In this document: positions 6,450 to 13,477 of the stretch, piece after piece
Layout of the letters: the number at the start of each line of letters is the position of its first letter
Position numbering within the stretch: the first letter of the stretch is position 1
Assembly: GCA_002469915.1 (NCBI GenBank)
Contig: DKOG01000218.1
Location: forward strand, 1 to 19,672
DNA: 19,672 bases
Source of the DNA: Bacteroidetes bacterium UBA7368
GTDB lineage: Bacteria; Bacteroidota; Rhodothermia; Rhodothermales; UBA10348
Reading direction: 5' to 3'
Made by a program: the position numbers and the translations under genes
Notes under the pieces: generated by a model
Database searches by the model: none
What the model saw: only the letters and a program-made list of their open reading frames with translations
Told to the model about the DNA's origin: nothing

Positions 6450-7300
6450 ATGCCAAAGACGCGGTGAACGGTAAACCCAAAACTGACCTCCCCATCGCTA
6501 AAACTATCTCGAGTTCGCGACATGGCGTATTGAGGAGTGATCCACTGAGATGTACTAAGAAAGACCTGAAAAACGTGTCCGCCCGTCTCCAAATTAGCAC
6601 CGACCGACACCACATCATGGGACCCATCGGATCGCCCCCCTAACATCGGGATCCACTCAGCCATAAGAGAAACCTGGTCGGACAAGGCGTACCGTCCTGA
6701 CATGCCGAGGCCAAACAGGTCGTTTTTTTCAGATTCGATACCCCCGCCGAATACTTGTAGATCTCGCGCTAGGTTGAAGTGAGCCCATGAAGGCGATAGC
6801 TGAATCGAAAGGGATTCAGATACTTTTCTGGCCAACAACAAACCCACGAAGTACGATTGGCGATCTGACGTTGAGTAGCCGTTCTCCCTGGTGTCGAAAG
6901 CAATATTTCCGATCGCAGAAGCATAGAGGGGAAATGCTTCACTCTGTTGGAGCACGTTCCATTTAAACCCGGCGTCCACCACTTTGTCGAAACGAGATCG
7001 ACCTAATCCGACGGATAACTGATCTGAAATGCCATAATCCAATCCGAAACGAATATTTGCAGAAGCATCCAACCCAAACAATTCTGAGATACCGGACGAA
7101 ACGTTTCCAAACACGTGCTGAATGGAGAAGTTTACATTGCCTTTGGGAATCTGAGTCACTGAAGGCAGAATGATCACGGACGGTGCCCAAAACAATTCTT
7201 CGACTACTTGCCGATCATTGCTTCGCTCACGTGGTAATTGTGCAACTACCTCGAGGACTGTCAAACATAAAACGGCAAAAATGACAAGATGCTTTTTCAT
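6443..7300 (-). CDS. DUF5777-like outer-membrane beta-barrel protein
   Basis: A 285-residue exported protein with a signal peptide (about 1-20, ending VVAQ). After LFWAPSVIILPSVTQIPKGNV (about 36-56, where the barrel begins), short alternating strands run to the end. These include SIQHVFG, ANIRFGLDYGISDQLSVGLG, the repeated GISDQ/YALSDQVSL turns, and a last strand ending with Phe-Gly and VHRVFGIQ. The pattern is that of an outer-membrane barrel and matches what I know of the DUF5777 family in Bacteroidota. No enzymatic motif is visible. It is the last gene after yceI (13-base gap) and the CX4CH lipoprotein (7-base gap), so the three are almost certainly one transcript. Its stop overlaps cutC on the opposite strand. 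Confidence 0.72.
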   Translation of the reverse strand: MKKHLVIFAVLCLTVLEVVAQLPRERSNDRQVVEELFWAPSVIILPSVTQIPKGNVNFSIQHVFGNVSSGISELFGLDASANIRFGLDYGISDQLSVGLGRSRFDKVVDAGFKWNVLQQSEAFPLYASAIGNIAFDTRENGYSTSDRQSYFVGLLLARKVSESLSIQLSPSWAHFNLARDLQVFGGGIESEKNDLFGLGMSGRYALSDQVSLMAEWIPMLGGRSDGSHDVVSVGANLETGGHVFQVFLSTSQWITPQYAMSRTRDSFSDGEVSFGFTVHRVFGIQ

Positions 7301-7313
7301 AGCGAACAGGTGG

Positions 7314-7850
7314 TTATTCAGGCAATAGAGTAGCGCGAATCGATATTTTTTGTTCTTGATCTACTTTCATAATCAACAGTCTTGGGGGTTCGATATCGTA
7401 ATCTTCGAGCCGAATAGTCCAAGCAGCTTCGAGTTCAAGCCCAGCTTCCACGTACACCAATGACCCCTCGACCTCTATTGAACGATCGATTCCATGCATA
7501 CTAAACACGCCAGAAACACGCACAGGTTTAGAATCTCCAGGCTGAAGTTCAAATGCGGGATCTAGCGTACCAACAAATTCTGCAAACGGAAATTCTTTGG
7601 TTTCTAGGACTTTCCGCATGTCCTTATCTCTCTTGCCTATACCCGTTTTCAAGGTTTCAAGATCGATATAGAAATCAACCGTCCCTTCTTCCAAACTAAC
7701 ACGTCCGTTCAAGGAAGACGACTCGCCCGAAAAGGAATGCAGAGGCACTCTTGAAAGAAATTCAACCGACCCGTCCTTTGTTAAAAACGATTGTGCAGAA
7801 CAGGTCACGGATATGAGAAGGCAACTAAGAGCAAACAGAATTGATTTCAT
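7314..7850 (-). CDS. YceI-family periplasmic lipid-binding-type protein
   Basis: A 178-residue protein with a signal peptide (1-19, ending CSAQ) and a single YceI domain. YceI domains form a lipocalin-like barrel that holds long isoprenoids such as polyprenyl phosphate or quinone analogues. Signatures are GSVEFLSRVPLHSFSGES (27-44), then VDFYIDLETLKTGIGKRDKDM and EFPFAEFVG, which match the usual strand-and-turn order, followed by VSGVFSMHGI and a C-terminal PRLLIMKVDQEQKISI. The protein should act in the periplasm. It sits between a haem lipoprotein gene and the outer-membrane barrel gene, suggesting that it carries a hydrophobic molecule or acts in electron transfer between them; that is inference. 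Confidence 0.88.
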   Translation of the reverse strand: MKSILFALSCLLISVTCSAQSFLTKDGSVEFLSRVPLHSFSGESSSLNGRVSLEEGTVDFYIDLETLKTGIGKRDKDMRKVLETKEFPFAEFVGTLDPAFELQPGDSKPVRVSGVFSMHGIDRSIEVEGSLVYVEAGLELEAAWTIRLEDYDIEPPRLLIMKVDQEQKISIRATLLPE

Positions 7851-7857
7851 ATTCAGG

Positions 7858-8301
7858 TCAATTGTTTAGTGCGCCTTCGTTAATCCATCTCCGGATCAAA
7901 TCTATTTTGGCTTGGGAAAGTGCAGCTCGGCCATCGGGCATTCGAGCACCATTCGCAGGATTTGCTTCGATTTTATCCACTAGTGGGCTGAGGCTGGCAT
8001 TTCCTGCAATGACGACTTTAGAACCGTAGTTGGTCCCCACACTGGCCATCGTTGTCGAATAAGTAGTCAGTTCAACACCATTCCTACTGTTGTTTACATG
8101 GCATCCAGACCCAGCACACGAAGCTTGAAAGATCGGTGCGACTTGCTGAGAATAGCTTACAGGAGTTGAAGGGTCAGTAATAACCTCTTCTTCATCTCCT
8201 CCGGGCCCAGTAATATCAGTTGATCCTCCAGAATCTCCTCCGCACGCAGACAAAACCAGCGCAACTCCAAAAAGGAGTGCGCTTAGTGACTTCCATTTCA
8301 T
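7858..8301 (-). CDS. Lipoprotein with one CX4CH haem-binding domain
   Basis: The 147-residue product starts at ATG 8301, chosen because the lipoprotein signal peptide begins there. The lipobox is LSAC with Cys20. A Gly/Asp/Glu-rich linker covers residues 21-47. Then comes SYSQQVAPIFQASCAGSGCH, where C62 and C67-H68 form a CX4CH site instead of the usual CXXCH. RMPDG (M121) offers the distal ligand, and the final helix LIRRWINEGA (136-145) completes a small cytochrome c-like fold. The family resembles the short Bacteroidota and planctomycete c-type domains with variable haem spacing. It should be anchored to a membrane facing the periplasm. Only seven bases separate it from yceI. The start follows an A-rich stretch (AAAGAGAAAAAAATG). 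Confidence 0.82.
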   Translation of the reverse strand: MKWKSLSALLFGVALVLSACGGDSGGSTDITGPGGDEEEVITDPSTPVSYSQQVAPIFQASCAGSGCHVNNSRNGVELTTYSTTMASVGTNYGSKVVIAGNASLSPLVDKIEANPANGARMPDGRAALSQAKIDLIRRWINEGALNN

Positions 8302-8436
8302 TTTTTTCTCTTTGATTCTGGGTAAAATCGTTGGCCGCCTACCTCTTTGCATCCATTCTCAATCAACGAAATACTGGGCAAGAGCACTAGTAGGGCAGCA
8401 CTAATTACCTGCGAAGATACAAAAGCGAAGTCGCAA

Positions 8437-8772
8437 TTATCGAGGAGCACATCGCATACAAACGCGACTTTCTGGTCGAATTTTGAGCCTTCCGGTCTGA
8501 ATTTTTTCTCCACAAAGAGCGCAAAGCCCATAGCTCCCGTCCTCTACAGCCTTCAAGGCTCGCTCCACTAACGCCAGACGTTTCTTCTGCCTACCCTTAC
8601 CAGCCTCTGATATACTTTGCGCCTGAATCGCCTCCATGCGAGTCAGACGTCCAATCGCATTGTCGGGCGAAATACTAGAATCTGCTGCGGATACCACCTT
8701 GAGAGAGGCTTCTATTTCCCCTTTCAGTTGCACCAGCTGGGCTCTAAAAATATCCAACTCGGACGCTGTCAT
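8437..8772 (-). CDS. DksA/TraR-type zinc-finger protein
   Basis: A 111-residue cytoplasmic protein with a C-terminal four-Cys zinc finger: CALC at 84-87 and CMRC at 105-108, joined by GEKIQTGRLKIRPESRV. The segment RALKAVEDGSYGLC is standard for DksA/TraR proteins, which insert into the RNA polymerase secondary channel and modulate initiation, often with ppGpp. The N-terminal 60 residues form a helical hairpin shorter than in E. coli DksA. The coiled-coil tip residues are not obviously conserved, so this may be a short TraR-like or orphan form. It is upstream of the haem lipoprotein operon on the same strand with a 135-base gap and could be separately transcribed. It diverges from the glycosidase-like gene across 48 bases. 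Confidence 0.88.
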   Translation of the reverse strand: MTASELDIFRAQLVQLKGEIEASLKVVSAADSSISPDNAIGRLTRMEAIQAQSISEAGKGRQKKRLALVERALKAVEDGSYGLCALCGEKIQTGRLKIRPESRVCMRCAPR

Positions 8773-8820
8773 TACTTGTTCTTAGATTGTAGCTCGACCG
8801 ATCCCAAATCTGAATCATGT

Positions 8821-10275
8821 ATGCGTAAACTAATCATTCCCGTGCTGCTTTGTGTTTTGTCAGCATGCTCGGAACCCTCGGTAGCTGTTTCACCAGATGC
8901 CATTTCAATTGAATCATCGATCGATCAGCTATCGGATCGTTTTGAATGGGCAAAAGAACAAGCCCTCGCTTATGCCCATGAAGAGGGCGACTCGGTTGGT
9001 CTATGGTACGAGGCTGCGCTTCCAAATAGAGAAGCATTCTGCATGCGAGATGTCTCGCATCAGGCTCTGGGAGCTCACTTCCTTGGCCTAGACGAGCACA
9101 CGAGAAACATGCTTTTCCGGTTTGCGCGTAATATTTCCGAGGGCAAAGACTGGTGCTCTTTTTGGGAAATAAATCGAATGGATGAACCCGCCCCAGTCGA
9201 TTACCGGGATGACAAAGCGTTTTGGTACAATTTGCCAGCAAACTTCGACGTTTTGGATGCCAGCTACCGCATGTATTTATGGACAGGAGATCCAGCCTAT
9301 GTGGAGCACCCCGTTTTTCTTGAATTCTACGAACGTACCGTCTCTGACTATGTAGCGGCCTGGGATCTTGATGCCGAAGTGATTGTCGATAGGCAGCGGT
9401 ACATGAACCGCGAAACGTTCAACCTAGAAGATCCCTACGAGTATGCCCGAGGAATACCCAGCTATCACGAGGGCAACCAGGGCAGCACACAACTGGGTAT
9501 CGACCTGCTTGCCTTCCAAGTCGCTGCATATCGATCCTATGCTGCTATTCTGGAGCACAAGGGCCAACCGGCACGGGCTAAAGACTACCTTTCTCGCGCC
9601 GTACGCGTGTCTAACTTGATCAATGAGGTCTTCTGGAATGAAGAGACCGAACAGTACGCAGACCTCCTGCAAACGGATGGTGAGCTAGCTATGGGCGGAG
9701 GCATGCTCACCTATGCCTTGTATAACGACGCCATCTTTATGCCCGATCGTGCGAAGCAAACCGCGCTCAATTTGGTGCAGAGAGAGCCAGACAATATTGA
9801 AATTCGCTCTCATTATCCGGAAGTACTCTTCAAGTATGGAATGTTCGGAGAGGCTCTGGATGTCCTTATGCAGTTATCTGCAGATGGGACACCGCGCAGG
9901 GAGTATCCAGAAGTATCTTTTGCCGTTATTGGGGCCATCACAACCGGCTTAATGGGCATGACCCCAATAGACAAAGGGATCGGTACCCTTTCTCGTATTC
10001 CGGATGAAGCCGATCACGTCACGTTGCGCCAATTTCAGCATCGGGGCATTGTAGCAAACTTGACTCATGGGGGTCAGTCTAGCTCCACGCTTTCGGTTGA
10101 ATCAGGTGGAAAGCTGTATTGGCGAGCAATGTTCAACGGAGATCATCCGGAACTAGCCATTGATGGAAAGCGCCTAAGCGCTGTGCGCACCACCGATCAA
10201 TTGGGTAATACCGTATCCTATATCGAAATCGATCTATTCCCGAATGACATCGTCATGATTTCTGTCCCGGACTAA
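8821..10275 (+). CDS. Lipoprotein with six-hairpin glycosidase-like fold
   Basis: A 484-residue lipoprotein; start ATG 8821 is set by the signal peptide, with lipobox LSAC at Cys16. The rest is rich in paired helices and aromatic/acidic motifs such as LPNREAFCMRDVSHQALG, FWYNLPANFDVLDASYRMYLW, GIPSYHEGNQGSTQLGIDLL, then EVFWNEE and QYADLL. This resembles (alpha/alpha)6 six-hairpin glycoside hydrolases. A short beta-rich tail follows (about 415-484). I cannot assign a GH family or pick the catalytic acids with confidence. It probably works on the cell surface or in the periplasm on an oligosaccharide. An in-frame ATG at 8617 lies inside the antisense dksA-like region and codes for nothing sensible. 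The peptidase gene follows after 164 bases. Confidence 0.72.
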   Translation: MRKLIIPVLLCVLSACSEPSVAVSPDAISIESSIDQLSDRFEWAKEQALAYAHEEGDSVGLWYEAALPNREAFCMRDVSHQALGAHFLGLDEHTRNMLFRFARNISEGKDWCSFWEINRMDEPAPVDYRDDKAFWYNLPANFDVLDASYRMYLWTGDPAYVEHPVFLEFYERTVSDYVAAWDLDAEVIVDRQRYMNRETFNLEDPYEYARGIPSYHEGNQGSTQLGIDLLAFQVAAYRSYAAILEHKGQPARAKDYLSRAVRVSNLINEVFWNEETEQYADLLQTDGELAMGGGMLTYALYNDAIFMPDRAKQTALNLVQREPDNIEIRSHYPEVLFKYGMFGEALDVLMQLSADGTPRREYPEVSFAVIGAITTGLMGMTPIDKGIGTLSRIPDEADHVTLRQFQHRGIVANLTHGGQSSSTLSVESGGKLYWRAMFNGDHPELAIDGKRLSAVRTTDQLGNTVSYIEIDLFPNDIVMISVPD

Positions 10276-10332
10276 GCTTTATCTCTAATTGTGAGGGGAC
10301 TTCCCTTATGGCGTAATACGAATCTTACACTA

Positions 10333-10361
10333 TTGGCTTTAAAACGTAGTCTCTTTCTTTG
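10333..10361 (+). promoter_or_regulatory. Possible Bacteroidota-type promoter for the S9 peptidase gene
   Basis: A TTG (10333-10335) and TTTCTTTG (10354-10361) are separated by 18 bases. The known Bacteroidota consensus is TTTG or TTG, 17-23 bases, then TAnnTTTG, so only one informative base differs. Transcription would begin near 10368, leaving a leader of about 70 bases. The upstream part of this 164-base gap has only a weak AGGG/CCCT hairpin near 10293-10306. Confidence 0.3.
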
Positions 10362-10439
10362 GGGATCTATCAGCACCATCCACCACCATTCGTGAAGGGA
10401 TGCGTGTATAGTCCACTTCACTTCTTCCCTTTGGATACC

Positions 10440-12983
10440 ATGAAACGCCTTATTCTTCCCTTGTTGGTGATTCTGATTGTCTGGTCTGCACCAGCTTCAG
10501 CACAAGATCACGACGTACACCATGCTCCCAAACCTAATTTCGATCTCGCGGCAAAATTTGCTCCCTACAAAGTTAGAGACATGCTCCATTCGATGTCAGT
10601 TAATCCACGCTGGATAGAGGGCACCCAAAACTTCTGGTATGAATGGAAAAATTCTGATGGCACATTTTATTACTGGGTTGATTCAAACCGAGGTACTCAG
10701 CGTCAGATATTCGACAATGATCAGATTGCTGCCGAGCTAACACGTATTACCCGCGACCCATGGGACGGACAACATCTACCCATTCGAAACATAAAATTTA
10801 TCTCCGCCACTAAACTTCAATTTGAAGTTCAAGGATCGCAGGACGAGGAGATCGAAGAAGAAGTTGAAGAAACGGATGGAGATACGCAGGAGGAGAAAAA
10901 GACATCTAAACCGAAGACCCGCAAACACGTCTTTTATTTTGAGTACGACGTCAATTCCAGATCACTTCGTGAACTAAGCGACTTCGAAAAACCGGACAAT
11001 CATCCCTCCTGGGCTTCCATTTCTCCCGATGGAGAAACCATTCTCTTTGGTCGCGACCACAACCTATTCAAAATGAGTCGTGGAGATTATGACAAAATCC
11101 TTGCTGCACGTCTAGAAAAAACAGGAGAGGATGCTGAAAAGGCAGCTAACAAGATTGAAGTAGAGGAAATCCAGCTCACTACCGATGGGATTGAACACTA
11201 CTCCTACACCGGGTCTGGTCGAGGTTCGACTGCGGAAGAAGTTGAAAAAAATAAAGACAAACGGAAGCGAGTTTCTGTGTCCTGGTCCAAAGATTCGAAG
11301 CGCTTTTCGACCAATCGTTCAGACCAACGAGAAGTTGGCGAACTGTGGATCATTCATTCAACCGGCAACAAACGTCCTGAGCTGGAAACGTATAAGTATG
11401 CTATGCCAGGGGATGAATTTGTGGGAACGGAGATCATGCAGATATACGATCTTGAAGCAGATTCTATGGTCACGGTAGACGGACATCGCTTTAAAGACGA
11501 GACGTTCAGCACGATGTCAGCACGAACGTTCAGATATCCGGCAGACGACAGTCCACGCCGTTCGCTTTGGCTCTCCGATAACTCGGATGATTTCTACTTT
11601 TACAGCATAAGCCGCGATCTGAAAAGAGTAGATGTGATGCGCGCCGATGCCGCAACAGGAGAAGTCACGGTGCTCATCGAAGAACGCCTCAACACATACG
11701 TTGAGACCCACAGAATGGACATATTATCTAACGGTGATCTCTTGTGGTGGTCTGAGCAGGACGGATGGGGTCACATGTACAGGTATGCCCCCGACGGTAC
11801 ATTAAAAAACCAAGTAACATCTGGGGCCTTTTCTGTTCGCGGTATCACTGCGATAGATGAAGACGCAGGAAGACTTTACTTTACGGCTAATGCCCGCGAA
11901 GAAGGCGAAGATCCGTATTACAATCACGCCTATCGCGTCAACTTGGACGGATCCGGTTTGCGCCTCTTGAATCCGGGGAATTACGACCACCGCTCAACGT
12001 TTAACGAGTCTGGTAAATTTTTTGTGGACAACTACGCCCGAGTAAATACCGTGCCAGCTGCTGCATTGATAAACGCGTCCGGGCAGAAGGTTCTAGACCT
12101 TCAGAAAGCAGACTTTAGCCAATTATTCGAAGCCGGATATCAATTTCCTGAACCGTTTAAAGTCAAAGCAGGAGATGGAGTTACGGACTTGTATGGTGTG
12201 ATGTACAAACCGTTTGATTTCGACTCTACGAAGTCTTACCCCATCGTAGAGTATGTCTATCCCGGGCCACAAACCGAGTCCGTTTCCAAGTTCTTTTCTA
12301 CCAACAGTACGGAAACGGCTCTCGCCCAATTTGGCATGATCGTCGTCACCGTGGGAAACCGAGGTGGTCATCCCAATCGCTCAAAATGGTATCACAATTA
12401 TGGATACGGAGATTTGAGAGACTATGGCTTGGAAGACAAGAAAGTTACGGTCGAACAGTTGGCCAACCGACACCCTTTTATTGATCAGGACCGGGTCGGA
12501 ATCTATGGTCACTCAGGTGGTGGATTCATGTCTACTGCAGCGATGTTAGTGTATCCTGACTTCTTCAAAGTGGCCGTTTCTAGTTCCGGTAACCACACGA
12601 ACGATGTGTACAATCGCTGGTGGTCGGAAAAGCACCACGGAGTAAAAGAGGTCGTTAGCGATTCGGGCAAAGTAACGTTCGAGTACGCGATCGATAAGAA
12701 TCCTGATTTAGCTAAGAACCTGAAAGGGCATCTCCTCCTTACAACCGGTGATGAGGATAACAACGTGCACCCAGCGAACACCTACCGAATGGTAGACGCT
12801 TTGATTAAAGCCAACAAGCGTTTTGACTTCTTCCTTTTCACCGGACAGCGCCATGGATATAGTTCGATGTCCGATTACTGGTTCTGGCTGAGAGCCGAAT
12901 ATTTTGTCGAACACCTGTTAGGATCCACCGAGTGGAATGCAGATATGTGGCGATTGAATGTTGAGAAGCCCAAGACCAGATAG
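10440..12983 (+). CDS. Exported S9-family serine peptidase (DPP-IV/prolyl oligopeptidase type)
   Basis: The 847-residue protein has a signal peptide (about 1-21, ending SASAQ), an N-terminal beta-propeller of the DPP-IV type (about 80-580) and a C-terminal alpha/beta-hydrolase peptidase domain (about 610-840). The catalytic triad is Ser692 in GHSGGG, Asp773 in GDEDNNVHP and His805 in QRHGYS. The 32-residue Asp-His gap equals that in mammalian DPP-IV as I recall it. Such enzymes cut short peptides near proline or hydrophobic residues; substrate preference is not readable. An acidic then basic insertion (about 136-160, with EEIEEEVEE and KKTSKPKTRK) interrupts the early propeller. Start ATG 10440 marks the signal peptide; the in-frame ATG at 10359 lacks it. 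A strong terminator follows. Confidence 0.92.
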   Translation: MKRLILPLLVILIVWSAPASAQDHDVHHAPKPNFDLAAKFAPYKVRDMLHSMSVNPRWIEGTQNFWYEWKNSDGTFYYWVDSNRGTQRQIFDNDQIAAELTRITRDPWDGQHLPIRNIKFISATKLQFEVQGSQDEEIEEEVEETDGDTQEEKKTSKPKTRKHVFYFEYDVNSRSLRELSDFEKPDNHPSWASISPDGETILFGRDHNLFKMSRGDYDKILAARLEKTGEDAEKAANKIEVEEIQLTTDGIEHYSYTGSGRGSTAEEVEKNKDKRKRVSVSWSKDSKRFSTNRSDQREVGELWIIHSTGNKRPELETYKYAMPGDEFVGTEIMQIYDLEADSMVTVDGHRFKDETFSTMSARTFRYPADDSPRRSLWLSDNSDDFYFYSISRDLKRVDVMRADAATGEVTVLIEERLNTYVETHRMDILSNGDLLWWSEQDGWGHMYRYAPDGTLKNQVTSGAFSVRGITAIDEDAGRLYFTANAREEGEDPYYNHAYRVNLDGSGLRLLNPGNYDHRSTFNESGKFFVDNYARVNTVPAAALINASGQKVLDLQKADFSQLFEAGYQFPEPFKVKAGDGVTDLYGVMYKPFDFDSTKSYPIVEYVYPGPQTESVSKFFSTNSTETALAQFGMIVVTVGNRGGHPNRSKWYHNYGYGDLRDYGLEDKKVTVEQLANRHPFIDQDRVGIYGHSGGGFMSTAAMLVYPDFFKVAVSSSGNHTNDVYNRWWSEKHHGVKEVVSDSGKVTFEYAIDKNPDLAKNLKGHLLLTTGDEDNNVHPANTYRMVDALIKANKRFDFFLFTGQRHGYSSMSDYWFWLRAEYFVEHLLGSTEWNADMWRLNVEKPKTR

Positions 12984-13004
12984 ATTTGATGGTTTTCTTA
13001 AAAA

Positions 13005-13036
13005 GGGGGCGTCCGTACCGGACGCCCCCTTTTTTT
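13005..13036. terminator. Strong bidirectional intrinsic terminator
   Basis: Arms GGGGGCGTCCG (13005-13015) and CGGACGCCCCC (13019-13029) form an 11-bp perfect stem with a TAC loop. Seven T follow (13030-13036) and five A precede it (13000-13004), so it works in both directions. It ends the S9 peptidase transcript and the converging SdpI-like gene. Confidence 0.93.
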
Positions 13037-13070
13037 ATGTCACGCTATCTGTCAAATCAAGAGTCGACGT

Positions 13071-13427
13071 TCAGGGAAACACACGTTTAAGCTCGTTTTC
13101 AGTGACGACCATAAGATGAATACAGGCATACATCACCACGACTATGGCAAAAACGGCTTGGACAGTTTCGTGAATGCCGGAAGCAAAAATTCCAAAAGCA
13201 CCAAGCAGCATTTCAACCTGTCCTATGCGAATGGAAAGCTTGGCTGAAAAATGTTGAGCATGATCCCACGCTTCTTGACTCTGCATCGAACGCTTGGTTC
13301 GATACCCAACCGAAATATTAATAGTACCCGGAGGGTGGCTCAACATCCATTTACCGATAAGCCAGAAAATTAGACCCGTAGGAGCAAGAATAATAAAAAC
13401 TGGATTCAACCAGACGATCTCAAGCAT
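13071..13427 (-). CDS. SdpI-like small membrane protein
   Basis: The product, 118 residues from ATG 13427, has a hydrophobic first segment (NPVFIILAPTGLIFWLIGKWML), then a conserved motif PPGTINISVGYRTKRSMQSQ followed by EAWDHAQ. Two more membrane segments follow, GQVEMLLGAFGIF and AVFAIVVVMYACIHLMVV. The GYRTxRSMxSQEAWD signature is that of SdpI/YfhL-type proteins. SdpI itself confers immunity to the SdpC toxin in Bacillus; most relatives have no known role. A GTG at 13460 is in frame and would add 11 residues, but a TTTG-type box overlaps that codon, which favours the ATG. No SdpC-like toxin gene is nearby, so an immunity role is not supported here. Confidence 0.75.
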   Translation of the reverse strand: MLEIVWLNPVFIILAPTGLIFWLIGKWMLSHPPGTINISVGYRTKRSMQSQEAWDHAQHFSAKLSIRIGQVEMLLGAFGIFASGIHETVQAVFAIVVVMYACIHLMVVTENELKRVFP

Positions 13428-13477
13428 CTGTGCAACGAGGTTGTTAGAATACGCTCCCACAAATTATTCAATTCTGT

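Noticed and set aside
8302..8352. Upstream start for the haem lipoprotein at 8352
   Set aside because: The 17 extra residues are strongly basic and would move the lipobox away from the N-terminus; ATG 8301 fits the lipoprotein signal.
8617..8820. Upstream start for the glycosidase-like lipoprotein at ATG 8617
   Set aside because: The extension is antisense to the dksA-like gene and would bury the lipoprotein signal peptide that starts at 8821.
10359..10439. Upstream ATG for the S9 peptidase
   Set aside because: The 27 extra residues precede a clean signal peptide beginning at 10440 and are not coding in character.
13071..13427. SdpI-like protein as part of a toxin-immunity pair
   Set aside because: No SdpC-like or other small secreted toxin gene is adjacent. 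The neighbours are a peptidase and a molybdopterin oxidoreductase.
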